A DNA stretch of 64,000 bases from Flavivirga jejuensis (GCF_030540765.1 NZ_JAUOEL010000003.1:558001-622000), one strand, 5' to 3'. Positions 41,652-52,489 are shown, counted from the first letter of the stretch. The notes: a model not told the origin generated them from the letters alone. Translations and numbers: made by a program.

Positions 41652-44645
41652 TTAAAGTCCAACAGATAAGTGAAACATAAATCTTTTAGATGATGGAAAA
41701 GGTGCTACCTCAATTCCTATACCTGCCGCTGCTGAACCAAAGTTTGATACTTCTGGGTCATAACTATCATAATCAAAAATATTGATTAAGTTCCGTCCTG
41801 AAAGTCCCACTTTTATATCGGAAACATTGCCATTAAACCATTTCTTTATGTTATTGCTAGGAATGTTATAATATAAACCAACCTCTCTTAATTTTAAATA
41901 GCTAGCATCTTCGATGTACGCATTTGTACCATTCCCTAAAGAATTAAGTCTAAACAACCCATTTACAGTGGCACCAGTTGGATCTAAACTAGTACTGTCA
42001 AAATCATGACTAGTTCCCGAATCATCTGTAAGAAGACGTGTTAAATTAACATTTTCTCCGCCTTGTTTCCAATGCCAGAAAAACGATAAAGTAAAATCTT
42101 TATATCTAAGATTATTATTAAAAGACATTTGGAAATCTGGCTCTGAATCACCCATCACAACAGGCATACCATTAGCATCATTTCCAAATATTGCTGTAGC
42201 ACTTTCACCTTCTACAATTCTAAAGGTTCCTAAACTTGTTCTGAACCCTTGCGTGTTAAATGGGTTTACATCCAATCTAGTAATTTCAGATTCGTTTTTA
42301 AAGAAAATAATTCCAGTATCCCAAGAAAAATTTTCTTCCTCAAACACTTTTCCATTCAATGCTATTTCAACACCTTTATTTTCTAATTCACCAGCATTTG
42401 CCCAACGAAATGAAAAGCCAGAAGACCCCTGGTTATCGGCAGAAAGAATTAAATCCTCCACTGCCTTTTTATAATAAGTAAATTCTAAAGACACGCGTTT
42501 ATTAAATAACCCCAAATCAAACCCCAATTCTAATTCTTTTTGACGTTCTGGTTGAATTGTTGGATCTCCTAATGTATTAGACGTTACGATTCCTACATTA
42601 CCTCCAATTAATGTGTTTAAGTAACGAGTAAACAAGGCACCATTAGGCGCAAAATTCCCAGCTTCACCATATGCAGTTCTAAGTTTTAATTGCATAGATT
42701 CAGGCATCGTAAATAGATTGTGTAAATTAGCTGCTATAGATACTTTAGGATAATAAAAAAGTTCATTAGCATCACCATTGTTTGATGATTTATCTCCCCT
42801 TATACCTAAAGTTCCTATAATTTTATCTTGATAATTCACTTCTTCTTGAACGAAAAAACCAAAATCCTCCTGCACTAGTCTAGTTTGTGAGACTCCTACA
42901 TTTGTGGATTGATCTACATTTGATTCTGAAGCTATTAGCCCATTTGAAGTCACTCTAATCGTATTTTGATCAAATTGGTTATTAGTTACCCCTGCCTGAG
43001 TTTTAAAATTAAGATCGTTATCCGTAGTATAATTATGAACTAAAAAAGCAGAATAATTAGCATCGGTATTTTGAGTCGTTCCATCTGATGTCAATCCATC
43101 CAATCCCAATGAACCAGTTACTGGATTCATAAACTGTAATTCTCTAGGAAAAAACACTGTTGTTCTTAATGTATAACTATCAAATCCTGCCTTTAAAAAC
43201 AATTTTAGGCTTTGTTTATCTGTACTAAATAAATTAATATCTAAACCTGATCCAGCAATAATCCGGTCTACTGATTCATTATTAGTAATCACATCACGGG
43301 TATGTATTGGGTTTGAACTTCCTGTTAAATTATCAGGATAAATACCATTAACTGGAAAAAAATCATCCCATGGTCTAGAAAATAATTGTGTCACTCCAAT
43401 TGTAGTTCCACTATTTTCATTATTAAAAAACCCTCTATCTGCACTAGAATTTATATAATTACCAGTTAAAGACAATTTAATATCATCCGTTATTTTGTGA
43501 TCCACATTTACTCTAAATGACTTTTTTTCAGCGCCTGTATTTTTCACAATACCATCTTCTTCGTTGCTAGTAAAACTACTAAAGAATGTTGTTTTTTCAT
43601 TTCCCCCAGAAACACTTAGATTGGTGTTCGTAATAAATCCTTTCTCTCCATAAATCTCATCTTCCCAATCAACCAACTTACCTGCGTTTTGGGCAGCAGT
43701 AAATAAAGCACCTGCACCTGTTCGCCCTCCAATACCAGCACCAGCAGCATTTCCATTCTCGGCTAAATCAGCTGTCCATTTTCTTGTACCTAATAGGTTA
43801 ATGGCTTCATTCCAACCTAAAGCTTGCGTAAATTTAATTTTTGTTTTTCCTTGCTTACCTCTTTTAGTAGTAATAATCACCACACCCGCAGCAGCACGAG
43901 CTCCATAAATGGCAGAAGCAGAAGCTCCTTTTAGGATCTCAATATTCGCAATATCATCAGGATTAATGTCTGCAATTCTGTTAGATGCATTATCTTGAGA
44001 ATCAACAGAAGTTGCTCCACCACCTGCTGCATCAGAAACTTCATTTAATCCACCTGCAAAAATACTATTGTTGTTTACATACACCCCATCTATAATATAT
44101 AGAGGTTGTCCATTAGCATTAATAGAGGTTACCCCTCTTAATTTTACAGACATTCCACCACCAGGAGCACCAGATGCTGCTGTTATTTGAGCTCCAGCAA
44201 ATTTACCAGCCATTGCACCATCTAAAGTTTGTGGTGGTGTTCTACCCACCAAGTCATCAGCAGAAACAGATGCTACAGCATTCGCAGCATTACTTCTCTT
44301 AATTGAAGATGCTAATCCTGTAACTACCACTTCTTCTAAAGATTCTGCCGACTCTTGTAAAGTAACATTTACTGTTCCAGCCTCACTCACTACTTTTTCA
44401 AGCGTTTCAAAGCCTAAAGAAGAAATCTTTAATGTAACAGGAAAACTGCTAACATTTAAACTATAACGTCCATCAAAATCTGATATCGTTCCAGTACTTG
44501 TTCCTTTAATAATAACATTTGCCCCAGCTAAAGGCAAATTTGTTTCTCCGTCTGTTACTGTTCCTGAAACCTGTTGCGAGAAAGCAATTACAGGAATAAA
44601 AAACAACAAAGTCAAAAGTAATTTGATTTGTAAAAGTTTGTTCAT
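41652..44645 (-). CDS. SusC/RagA-family TonB-linked outer-membrane protein
   Basis: The 997-residue receptor has a signal peptide (LLLTLLFFIPVIAFSQ) and a carboxypeptidase-regulatory-like domain (about 26-100, QVSGTVTDGETNLPLAGA). The SusC plug follows (YIIDGVYVNN near 185; ASASAIYGARAAAGVVIITTK near 240), then a 22-strand barrel. With the SusD protein it imports a nutrient using TonB energy from the ExbB/ExbD system. Its first 90 bp after the signal are nearly the same as in the receptor gene at 47708. Confidence 0.95.
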   Translation of the reverse strand: MNKLLQIKLLLTLLFFIPVIAFSQQVSGTVTDGETNLPLAGANVIIKGTSTGTISDFDGRYSLNVSSFPVTLKISSLGFETLEKVVSEAGTVNVTLQESAESLEEVVVTGLASSIKRSNAANAVASVSADDLVGRTPPQTLDGAMAGKFAGAQITAASGAPGGGMSVKLRGVTSINANGQPLYIIDGVYVNNNSIFAGGLNEVSDAAGGGATSVDSQDNASNRIADINPDDIANIEILKGASASAIYGARAAAGVVIITTKRGKQGKTKIKFTQALGWNEAINLLGTRKWTADLAENGNAAGAGIGGRTGAGALFTAAQNAGKLVDWEDEIYGEKGFITNTNLSVSGGNEKTTFFSSFTSNEEDGIVKNTGAEKKSFRVNVDHKITDDIKLSLTGNYINSSADRGFFNNENSGTTIGVTQLFSRPWDDFFPVNGIYPDNLTGSSNPIHTRDVITNNESVDRIIAGSGLDINLFSTDKQSLKLFLKAGFDSYTLRTTVFFPRELQFMNPVTGSLGLDGLTSDGTTQNTDANYSAFLVHNYTTDNDLNFKTQAGVTNNQFDQNTIRVTSNGLIASESNVDQSTNVGVSQTRLVQEDFGFFVQEEVNYQDKIIGTLGIRGDKSSNNGDANELFYYPKVSIAANLHNLFTMPESMQLKLRTAYGEAGNFAPNGALFTRYLNTLIGGNVGIVTSNTLGDPTIQPERQKELELGFDLGLFNKRVSLEFTYYKKAVEDLILSADNQGSSGFSFRWANAGELENKGVEIALNGKVFEEENFSWDTGIIFFKNESEITRLDVNPFNTQGFRTSLGTFRIVEGESATAIFGNDANGMPVVMGDSEPDFQMSFNNNLRYKDFTLSFFWHWKQGGENVNLTRLLTDDSGTSHDFDSTSLDPTGATVNGLFRLNSLGNGTNAYIEDASYLKLREVGLYYNIPSNNIKKWFNGNVSDIKVGLSGRNLINIFDYDSYDPEVSNFGSAAAGIGIEVAPFPSSKRFMFHLSVGL

Positions 44646-44785
44646 AATATAATTATTTGAAATTAGTCAGCTTAAATATCTTAAAAAAATATGAATATTC
44701 ATAAATATTACGCCTATAAATTAATAATTTAATAAAAATGAACGCGTGTTTTTAAGAATATATCAAAAACTAGAACAAACACTAC

Positions 44786-44813
44786 AAGCCCCATGAACAT
44801 CTTCATGGGGCTT
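44786..44813. terminator. Terminator after the second TonB receptor
   Basis: AAGCCCCATGAA / TTCATGGGGCTT is a 12-bp stem with a 4-nt loop, placed 27 bp past the stop of the minus-strand receptor at 44841. Confidence 0.72.
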
Positions 44814-44840
44814 ATAAATATTTTTTTTATATGGATATTC

Positions 44841-47708
44841 TTATTTCAGATTAAAGCTAAGTCTGGCAAAAAGAAAACGACCACCAATACCAAATTGCTG
44901 AGAACGTCTAGACCAATCAAAACGACCACTGCTTCGGTTAGCTTCAATCGCTCTATCTGGATAAATGTCTAAAAGGTTATTTGCTCCAATAGTTACTGTT
45001 AAACTTTCTGACGCTTTATAACCAAAAGACAAATCGGTAACAAGTTTAGAACCAAAAACTTGTTGATTCGCAATGTTGGTAGTGGCCTCGGAAACTTCAC
45101 CAAACCAAACATTCCTTAAGAATATATTAAACTTACCAGTTGTTAAACTATTCGTTAAATTTAGTTTAGTTCTTGGCACTGCTTCTTCTAGATAAATCCT
45201 ACTATCTTCTGGGAAATAAGTATTTACCAAACCAGCATCTTCTAAAACCTGAGATGCTTTAATAGGTCCTACTTTTTTCGTTTTAGAGAATGTCCCCGAC
45301 AAATCAGATTTTAATCCCGTTTTGGTACCAATATTCGCTTTATGTGTTAATACAATGTCTAATCCTTTTGACTCTGTATCTATAGCATTGGCAAAAAATG
45401 ACGCTGCCGAAGCATTCGCTTGGGATAATAAATTATCTAACTCTGTTCCTGTTCCAGGGCCTGCAAACTGACCTGTATAAACCACTCTATCATCAATCGC
45501 TACAAAATAACCATCAACAGTAACGGTTAAATTAGCATCAGGTAATTTAGCCGTAAATCCTAAACTGATACTTTTAGATGTTTCTTCTTTTAATTCTGGA
45601 ATGCCTAAAAGGTTTGCTGCTCTACTATCATTTGAAAAGGTTCCTACCTCAACAGGGATACCATCCTGAAATATTGTAGACGTAGAATTAAAGTTTAACT
45701 GATGTAAAGAAGGTGCTCTAAAACCTGTATTTAATGCAGCTCTAATATTAACATTTTCACTAGCTTTTAATCTAGTTGCTAACTTAAAGTTAATGGTTGA
45801 ACCAAAATCTGAATAGTTTTCAAAACGGGTCGCGAAGCTGACTAAAAACGTTTCAGAAAAATCTGCTTCTAAATCGAAATACCCTGCAATACTACTTCTA
45901 TCTCTAGATAACTCATTAGCAGGACTAAATCCTGGAAATACTTGAGAACCTCCTGGTCTTCCTCTTTCAAAAAAGTCACTTGAAGGAACTTGAGTTGGCA
46001 AAGTGATTAACTCTCCTTCGCTTGTATATTGACCATACGATGCTTCTTCACCAGAAACAATTTCATAATTCTCTAATCGATACTCAGCACCAAATGCTAC
46101 GTTAAAACCATTAAAGATATCGTCATAAAATTGATTGATATCTAAATTAACTGTATTCTGTGCAAAATTAAATCCCCCTGCATCAAATGTTGTTGGTGAA
46201 GCATTTTGTCTTGATGCGTTAAAGGTATTTCCAATGGTGTATAGAAAGGCATTTTTCCCCCAAGTATTACTCAAATCCACATGCCAATTATTTATTTTAC
46301 CTTTAATTCCTACTGCTAAAGACTTGTCTGTTATAGTTGAATTAATTTCTGGCAAAAACCCATTTATATATGCAGGTGTATAGGTTCTACTCTGATTTGG
46401 TAAACGATAAAACCCTGCAGAGTTTCCTTTTCTGGAACTCGTCCCTGCAAAAGAGTATAATTCTGTACCATTATCATCTAAAGGCAATGATAAGTTAGCA
46501 AAGAAACGACCACCGCGAACTTGGGACTGACCAACGCGCATATTAAAATCGCTACGAACTAAATTTCTTGCTGCTAACTCTGCAGTTGTATTATCTGCAC
46601 TTAAAATGCCCTGTAAATCTGCTTTAGTTGCCAAAGGATCTAAACCTAACCCCGCAGCATTTCCATATTGAATAACATCGGAAACATCATCATCTAACAA
46701 ATCTGATAAATTATACCCATCATTATTAGCAAATCTTTCAACCGTATTATAAAGATTAAAAATATCTCCTTCCCATTCTTTCATTCTACTATAATCCTCT
46801 CTATAATCAAAATCACCAGTAAAATTAACAAAGCCCCCTTTGTCTCCTAAAGACACGCCATAATTTGCACTCACATTAATTGTTTCACCATCTACACCTC
46901 CTGTTTGATCATTCGCATTTTTAGCAAAATGAGCTCCAGTGGTCACATTTAAAGTAAGTTCATTAACATTATCGTTTAAAACAATATTAATAACTCCTGC
47001 AATAGCATCAGAACCGTATTGAGCTGCTGCCCCATCCCGCAGAACCTCTAATCTTTTAATAGATCCTGAAGGGATTGCATTTAAATCAGTACCAACACTA
47101 CCACGGCCAAAAGTTCCATTAACATTAACCAAAGATGAGTTATGTCTTCGTTTTCCATTAATTAAAACAAGTACTTGATCGGGGCCTAAACCTCTTAAAG
47201 AAGCTGGATCGATATGATCCGTTCCATCCGAAATTGTTTGTGTATTTGATGTAAATGAAGGTGCCACAAAATTTAAAAGTTGATTTAAATTAACTTGTGG
47301 TCCTTGCGATGTTAGTTCAGAAATGTTAATAACATCAACTGGAACTGGTGTATCGACAGCAGTTCTACTCGGGTTTCTCGATCCAATTAATATAACCTGA
47401 TCTAAAGCAACACCTTCCTTTAAAGCAATAATCACCTTTTGAGAAGAAGACACAGTAACTTCCTGAGTTTCATACCCTACCGAGGAGGCTACCAAAGTTA
47501 CAGGAAAGCCCTCTGTGTTTAAAGTAAAGTTTCCATCAAAATCTGAAATGGTTCCTGTACTAGTTCCTTTAATAATAATATTTGCCCCAGCTAAAGGCAA
47601 ATTTGTTTCTCCGTCTGTTACCGTACCTGAAACCTGCTGAGAAAAAATCATTGCAGGCATAAAAAGTAACAAAGATAGAAACATCTTAAATTGTAAAAGT
47701 TTGCTCAT
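44841..47708 (-). CDS. TonB-dependent receptor with regulatory domain
   Basis: The start at 47708 (MSKLLQFKMFLSLLLFMPAMIFSQ) gives a normal signal peptide; the frame extends to 47765 without a better start. The 955-residue protein has the carboxypeptidase-regulatory-like domain (about 25-100), a plug (LINGKRRHNSSLVN; DGAAAQYGSDAIAGVINIVLN) and a barrel ending in aromatic LSFNLK. Unlike the previous gene it lacks SusC signatures and has no SusD partner, so it is of the siderophore/vitamin-receptor type with unknown ligand. Confidence 0.9.
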   Translation of the reverse strand: MSKLLQFKMFLSLLLFMPAMIFSQQVSGTVTDGETNLPLAGANIIIKGTSTGTISDFDGNFTLNTEGFPVTLVASSVGYETQEVTVSSSQKVIIALKEGVALDQVILIGSRNPSRTAVDTPVPVDVINISELTSQGPQVNLNQLLNFVAPSFTSNTQTISDGTDHIDPASLRGLGPDQVLVLINGKRRHNSSLVNVNGTFGRGSVGTDLNAIPSGSIKRLEVLRDGAAAQYGSDAIAGVINIVLNDNVNELTLNVTTGAHFAKNANDQTGGVDGETINVSANYGVSLGDKGGFVNFTGDFDYREDYSRMKEWEGDIFNLYNTVERFANNDGYNLSDLLDDDVSDVIQYGNAAGLGLDPLATKADLQGILSADNTTAELAARNLVRSDFNMRVGQSQVRGGRFFANLSLPLDDNGTELYSFAGTSSRKGNSAGFYRLPNQSRTYTPAYINGFLPEINSTITDKSLAVGIKGKINNWHVDLSNTWGKNAFLYTIGNTFNASRQNASPTTFDAGGFNFAQNTVNLDINQFYDDIFNGFNVAFGAEYRLENYEIVSGEEASYGQYTSEGELITLPTQVPSSDFFERGRPGGSQVFPGFSPANELSRDRSSIAGYFDLEADFSETFLVSFATRFENYSDFGSTINFKLATRLKASENVNIRAALNTGFRAPSLHQLNFNSTSTIFQDGIPVEVGTFSNDSRAANLLGIPELKEETSKSISLGFTAKLPDANLTVTVDGYFVAIDDRVVYTGQFAGPGTGTELDNLLSQANASAASFFANAIDTESKGLDIVLTHKANIGTKTGLKSDLSGTFSKTKKVGPIKASQVLEDAGLVNTYFPEDSRIYLEEAVPRTKLNLTNSLTTGKFNIFLRNVWFGEVSEATTNIANQQVFGSKLVTDLSFGYKASESLTVTIGANNLLDIYPDRAIEANRSSGRFDWSRRSQQFGIGGRFLFARLSFNLK

Positions 47709-47885
47709 AATGTCATTTTTTTGAATTAGTTTCCTTAAATATGCAAAAAAAATACGAGTATTCACACAAATAAGACATGTAAATTCATAATTTAATAAAA
47801 AATACTATTGAATTTTAAGAATATAACAAAGTGGTTTTTATTTAAATCTTTGCAAAAAAGGTTATACTACAAAGTAATATCTTCA

Positions 47886-47893
47886 TAAATTTG
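47886..47893 (+). promoter_or_regulatory. Bacteroidota -7 box (TAAATTTG) upstream of aspS
   Basis: TAAATTTG matches TAnnTTTG exactly and lies 72 bp before the aspS start. No clear -33 box was found at the usual spacing. Confidence 0.35.
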
Positions 47894-47965
47894 CAATCTG
47901 TTTAATGCATTTTACGATTGTTTAATTAACTTGAAAGCAATAGGAATGCACTTCAATTTTCAACT

Positions 47966-49720
47966 ATGTATAGAAGTCATAATTGTGGCGAATTAAACGT
48001 TACAAATATAAATGAAGAAGTAACCCTTGCAGGTTGGGTTCAAAAATCCCGTGATAAAGGATTTATTGTTTGGGTAGATTTAAGAGACCGTTACGGTATT
48101 ACCCAATTGGTTTTTGATGAAGAACGCACTTCTAAAGACATGCTGCAACAAGCTCAAAACCTAGGTCGTGAATTTGTAGTTCAGGTTAAAGGAACTGTTA
48201 TTGAACGTACTTCAAAAAATCCTAATATCTCAACTGGAGATATAGAAATATTGGTTTCGGAACTAAATATATTAAACGAATCATTACTTCCTCCTTTTAC
48301 AATAGAAGATAAAACAGATGGTGGCGAAGATATAAGAATGAAATATCGCTACTTAGATATTCGTAGAAACCCTGTAAAAGATAGTCTGATTTTTAGACAC
48401 AAAGTCACTCAAGAAGTTAGAAACTACTTATCTAAAGAAGGTTTTATTGAAGTTGAAACACCATACTTAATTAAATCGACACCAGAAGGAGCACGTGATT
48501 TTGTAGTGCCATCACGTATGAATGAAGGTCAGTTTTATGCATTACCTCAATCACCACAAACCTTTAAGCAACTGCTCATGGTTGGTGGTATGGATAAATA
48601 TTTCCAGATTGTAAAATGTTTTAGAGATGAAGATTTACGTGCTGATAGACAACCAGAATTCACACAAATAGATTGTGAAATGGCGTTTATAGAGCAAGAA
48701 GATATTTTAAATGCTTTTGAAGGATTGACACGTCATTTATTAAAAGAAGTGAATGGTGTAGACGTAGAAAAATTTCCAAGAATGCTTTATGACGATGCTA
48801 TGCGTTTGTATGGTAATGACAAACCAGACATTCGTTTTGGCATGGAATTTGGCGAACTGAATGACGTTGCTCAACATAAAGATTTTGGTGTTTTTAATAA
48901 TGCAGAATTAGTAGTTGGTATCGCTGTACCTGGAGGGAATAGTTATACCAGAAAAGACATAGATAAATTAATTGATTGGGTAAAGCGTCCACAGGTTGGA
49001 GCTTTAGGTATGGTTTATTCTCGTTGTAACGACGATGGTACTTTTAAATCTTCAGTCGATAAATTTTACGATCAAGACGATTTAGCTAAATGGGCAGAAG
49101 TTACTGGTGCAAAAGCAGGTGATTTAATTTGTGTGCTGTCTGGCAACAAAAATAAAGTGCGTGCACAATTAAGTGCATTACGTATGGAATTGGCAGAACG
49201 TTTAGGTTTACGTAAACCAGATGAATTTGCACCACTTTGGGTTATGGACTTTCCATTATTAGAATGGGATGAGGATACAGAACGTTACCATGCCATGCAT
49301 CACCCGTTCACATCACCAAAACCTGGTCAACTGGAATTATTAAAAACGAATCCAGGAGATGTAAAAGCCAATGCTTACGATTTAGTTTTGAATGGAAACG
49401 AAATAGGTGGAGGTTCCATCAGGATTCACGATAAAGAGACCCAATCATTAATGTTTGATTATTTAGGATTTACTCCCGAAGAAGCCAAAGCTCAATTTGG
49501 GTTTTTAATGGATGCCTTTCAATATGGCGCACCGCCTCACGGTGGTTTAGCTTTCGGACTGGATAGATTGGTCGCTATTTTAGGTGGACAAGAAACTATT
49601 AGGGATTTTATTGCATTCCCTAAAAACAATTCTGGACGGGACGTCATGATTGATTCACCTGCTCCAATTGACGATGAACAGTTAACAGAATTAAGTTTAA
49701 AGCTTAATTTAAAACCATAA
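47966..49720 (+). CDS. aspS: Aspartate--tRNA ligase
   Basis: The 584-residue class II synthetase has the N-terminal OB anticodon-binding fold ([23 protein letters not shown]) and class II motif 2 ([18 protein letters not shown] near 220). The bacterial GAD insertion domain is at about 290-410, and motif 3 is [15 protein letters not shown] near 530. It charges tRNA-Asp. It is followed by a terminator. Confidence 0.97.
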   Translation: MYRSHNCGELNVTNINEEVTLAGWVQKSRDKGFIVWVDLRDRYGITQLVFDEERTSKDMLQQAQNLGREFVVQVKGTVIERTSKNPNISTGDIEILVSELNILNESLLPPFTIEDKTDGGEDIRMKYRYLDIRRNPVKDSLIFRHKVTQEVRNYLSKEGFIEVETPYLIKSTPEGARDFVVPSRMNEGQFYALPQSPQTFKQLLMVGGMDKYFQIVKCFRDEDLRADRQPEFTQIDCEMAFIEQEDILNAFEGLTRHLLKEVNGVDVEKFPRMLYDDAMRLYGNDKPDIRFGMEFGELNDVAQHKDFGVFNNAELVVGIAVPGGNSYTRKDIDKLIDWVKRPQVGALGMVYSRCNDDGTFKSSVDKFYDQDDLAKWAEVTGAKAGDLICVLSGNKNKVRAQLSALRMELAERLGLRKPDEFAPLWVMDFPLLEWDEDTERYHAMHHPFTSPKPGQLELLKTNPGDVKANAYDLVLNGNEIGGGSIRIHDKETQSLMFDYLGFTPEEAKAQFGFLMDAFQYGAPPHGGLAFGLDRLVAILGGQETIRDFIAFPKNNSGRDVMIDSPAPIDDEQLTELSLKLNLKP

Positions 49721-49725
49721 AATTT

Positions 49726-49752
49726 AAATCCTGCTCTTTGCAGGATTTTTTT
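49726..49752 (+). terminator. Terminator of aspS
   Basis: AAATCCTGC / GCAGGATTT with a 5-nt loop is followed by eight T. Confidence 0.85.
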
Positions 49753-49767
49753 TAGTAATTTTATAAA

Positions 49768-51555
49768 ATGCCTCTAAGTACTAAAAGTCTTTTAAGAAAG
49801 TTTTTAATCTGGAAATACAAGCATATTTCTGAACTTCAATTTATCTATATACTTAGTATTCTGGTTGGATTTTTAGCAGGAATGGGTACGGTACTTCTTA
49901 AAAACTTAACACATTATATTCGATTACTTTTTGAATTAGATTTCTTTAACAACAACCAAAACTCCCTATACTTTATATTTCCAATTATTGGTCTTCTAGT
50001 CGTTTACATGATAAAACAAATCTGGTTAAAAAGACATATAGGTCATGGCATTTCTTCAACTTTATATGCCATTTCAAAACTAAACGGTATTATACCTAGA
50101 TATAATATTTATGCCGCATTAATAACCGCTCCTTTAACGGTTGGTTTTGGTGGATCGGTAGGTTTGCAAGGCCCTGCTGTAAGCGTTGGATCTGCTTTAG
50201 GATCTAATGCAGCACGCTTATTCCATATGAATACAAAAACGAGAATGCTTTTAATTGGTTGTGCCGCAGCTGGTGCAATGGCATCTATGTTTAAAGCGCC
50301 CATTGCTGCTATTATTTTTGCTGTCGAAATATTTAGCTTAGATATTGCTTTTACCTCATTAATCCCCCTTTTATTAGCTTCTGTTTCTGCAGTCGTAACA
50401 TCCTATATGTTCTTAGGAACTGATGTATTATTACGATTTCAATTAACCGATAAATTTGAAGTTAACGATATCTTATTCTATATTGTTTTAGGACTTGTTA
50501 CGGGTATCGCATCGGTATATTTTTCAAAAGTATTCTTTGGTATTACCAATTTCTTTAAGCAATTTAAAAGTCGTGCTAAACGATTGTTAATTGGAGGGAT
50601 TGCTATTGGTTCTATATTATATTTTATTCCGCCTCTTTATGGTGAGGGTTATGGCATTATGAATAATCTTTTAAAAGGTGATCATTTATCTGCTATAGGT
50701 ACAACCCCTTTTAATTTAGATTTATCTAATATCTGGGTCGTTATTGCTCTATTACTTGGTATTGCAGTGTTTAAAGCTATTGCTATGACGACTACCTTTG
50801 GTGCTGGTGGTGTTGGTGGTGTTTTTATCCCAACACTTGTTATGGGTAGTGCTCTGGGAAATGCTTTTGCAAAAATCATCAATAATATTGGCTTAGATTT
50901 TCAAGTATCCGAATCGAATTTCACCTTAATTGGTATGACAGGGTTAATGGCTGGGGTACTACATGCCCCGCTTACAGCAATATTCCTTATTGCAGAGATT
51001 ACAGGTGGTTACGAGTTATTTGTCCCTTTAATGATCGTATCAACCATATCGTTTGCCATCACTAAATATTACGTTTCTCATTCTATTTACACACTTAGGC
51101 TAGCACAACGAGGTGAATTGATGACCCATGATAAAGATCAAAATGTATTAATGGTTTTAGATATTGATAAGATCATAGAAACTAATTTCATCACATTAAA
51201 ACCAGACATGAAACTAGGTGCTATATTAAAACAAGCTGTTGCAAAATCTTCTCGAAACCATTTTCCTGTGGTTAACGATAACCATGAACTTTTAGGTGTT
51301 ATTCGCTTAGATGATGTTAGGCACATTATGTTCAACTCACACCTTTATGATAAAGTTGATGCCTCAAGTTTAATGCATGCAGATGCAGATATTATTATTT
51401 ACGAAGAAAACTCTATGAATGATATCATGGATAAGTTTAAAAGTAGTGGTGCATGGAATTTACCAGTTATTAAACATGGTAAATATTACGGATACATTTC
51501 GAAATCTAAATTGCTAACGGCTTACAGACAGCAACTAATCAATTTTACAAAATAA
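49768..51555 (+). CDS. ClC-family chloride channel/transporter with CBS domains
   Basis: The 595-residue protein has the ClC membrane fold (residues 20-440) with GSVGLQGPAVS near 130, GAGGVGGVFIPTLVMG near 345 and a C-terminal CBS pair (about 460-590, NHFPVVNDNHELLGVIRLDD). In the GxEGP loop the gating glutamate is replaced by Gln134, and the inner proton glutamate position after FKAPIAAIIFAVE is Ile. Both changes suggest passive chloride conduction rather than proton exchange. It is followed 3 bp on by a small membrane protein gene. Confidence 0.92.
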   Translation: MPLSTKSLLRKFLIWKYKHISELQFIYILSILVGFLAGMGTVLLKNLTHYIRLLFELDFFNNNQNSLYFIFPIIGLLVVYMIKQIWLKRHIGHGISSTLYAISKLNGIIPRYNIYAALITAPLTVGFGGSVGLQGPAVSVGSALGSNAARLFHMNTKTRMLLIGCAAAGAMASMFKAPIAAIIFAVEIFSLDIAFTSLIPLLLASVSAVVTSYMFLGTDVLLRFQLTDKFEVNDILFYIVLGLVTGIASVYFSKVFFGITNFFKQFKSRAKRLLIGGIAIGSILYFIPPLYGEGYGIMNNLLKGDHLSAIGTTPFNLDLSNIWVVIALLLGIAVFKAIAMTTTFGAGGVGGVFIPTLVMGSALGNAFAKIINNIGLDFQVSESNFTLIGMTGLMAGVLHAPLTAIFLIAEITGGYELFVPLMIVSTISFAITKYYVSHSIYTLRLAQRGELMTHDKDQNVLMVLDIDKIIETNFITLKPDMKLGAILKQAVAKSSRNHFPVVNDNHELLGVIRLDDVRHIMFNSHLYDKVDASSLMHADADIIIYEENSMNDIMDKFKSSGAWNLPVIKHGKYYGYISKSKLLTAYRQQLINFTK

Positions 51556-51558
51556 CTA

Positions 51559-51789
51559 ATGAAATATATTATTCTTTTTTTGTTTTTAGCAGCTTTAGGA
51601 AGTATAGTAACAGGCTATGTTATAGACAATGAATGGTCCCAAAAACTTATTGGTTTTGGTGTTCTTGGATTATTTCTCGTTGTATTCCCTTTGTTTTCCT
51701 ATTACCGTTGGAAAGACAAAGACCTTAAAGACTACATGCTTACTAAAGAAAATTTAGATAAAATGCGAGAGCGTGAAAATAAAAGTTAG
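51559..51789 (+). CDS. Small membrane protein, unknown
   Basis: The 76-residue protein has two hydrophobic helices (MKYIILFLFLAALGSIVTGY; LIGFGVLGLFLVVFPLFSYY) and a charged tail (KDKDLKDYMLTKENLDKMRERENKS). It is 3 bp after the ClC gene and probably co-expressed. Its last 68 bp are part of a tandem duplication that continues downstream. Confidence 0.7.
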   Translation: MKYIILFLFLAALGSIVTGYVIDNEWSQKLIGFGVLGLFLVVFPLFSYYRWKDKDLKDYMLTKENLDKMRERENKS

Positions 51790-52022
51790 CAGTGTTCAGT
51801 TGCAGTATTCAGTCCTTATATAAAAAACTCTGCGAAACTCTGTGAATCTCTGCGAAACAATTTATTTATAAGACCTTAAAGACTACATGCTTACTAAAGA
51901 AAATTTAGATTAAATGTGTGAGCGTGAAAATAAAAGTTAGCAGTGTTCAGTTGCAGTATTCAGTCCTTATATAAAAAACTCTGCGTATCTCTGTGTTAGC
52001 TCTGTGAATCTCTGCGAAACAA
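51721..52022. repeat. Tandem duplication, about 151 bp, two copies
   Basis: Copy 1 (51721-51871) starts inside the small membrane gene; copy 2 starts at 51872 with the same GACCTTAAAGACTACATGC. The two agree through the gene tail, the GTTCAGTTGCAGTATTCAG stretch and the CTCTGCG tract. Copy 2 has a premature TAG/TAA and a short insertion of CTCTGTG type. It is a recent direct duplication leaving a dead copy of the gene end. Confidence 0.85.
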
Positions 52023-52039
52023 CTCGTGTCTCAGGATTT

Positions 52040-52489
52040 TTAATTCAAATTCCGCCTTTCAATAAAAAACCGCTTCATTAGTTCAGAAGCCTCATCTGCC
52101 ATAACACCACCTTTTATAACGGTTTTAGGATGTAATTTTGTATTTAAGTTTATACAACCACGTTCTTCATCCTTAGCGCCATAAACAATATTAGAAATCT
52201 GACTCCAATATAAAGCACCTGCACACATTTGACAAGGCTCTAAGGTTACATACAAGGTGCAATTCTTTAAGTATTTACCACCTAAAAAATTAGCTGCTGC
52301 AGTGATCGCCTGCATTTCCGCATGCGCAGTAACATCTGTTAATGTTTCAGTTAAATTGTGTCCTCTGGCAATTATTTTATTATCGATAACAATAACAGCT
52401 CCCACAGGAATCTCTCCTTTTTCATAAGCAGCCTCAGCTTCCTGAAGTGCTTTTTTCATAAAATAGGTATCATCAAAAGGTTCTAACAT
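52040..52489 (-). CDS. tadA: tRNA-specific adenosine deaminase-type protein
   Basis: The 149-residue zinc deaminase has HAEMQAI (zinc His and catalytic Glu) and PCQMCAGAL (zinc Cys pair). It probably converts A34 to inosine in tRNA-Arg; a free nucleoside deaminase is the alternative. It is divergent from dxs with 41 bp between. Confidence 0.9.
   Translation of the reverse strand: MLEPFDDTYFMKKALQEAEAAYEKGEIPVGAVIVIDNKIIARGHNLTETLTDVTAHAEMQAITAAANFLGGKYLKNCTLYVTLEPCQMCAGALYWSQISNIVYGAKDEERGCINLNTKLHPKTVIKGGVMADEASELMKRFFIERRNLN

Noticed and set aside
51821-52022. Possible CRISPR array from repeated CTCTGCG units
   Set aside because: Units are short, unequally spaced and without unique spacers, and there are no cas genes. 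It is a tandem duplication with simple repeats.
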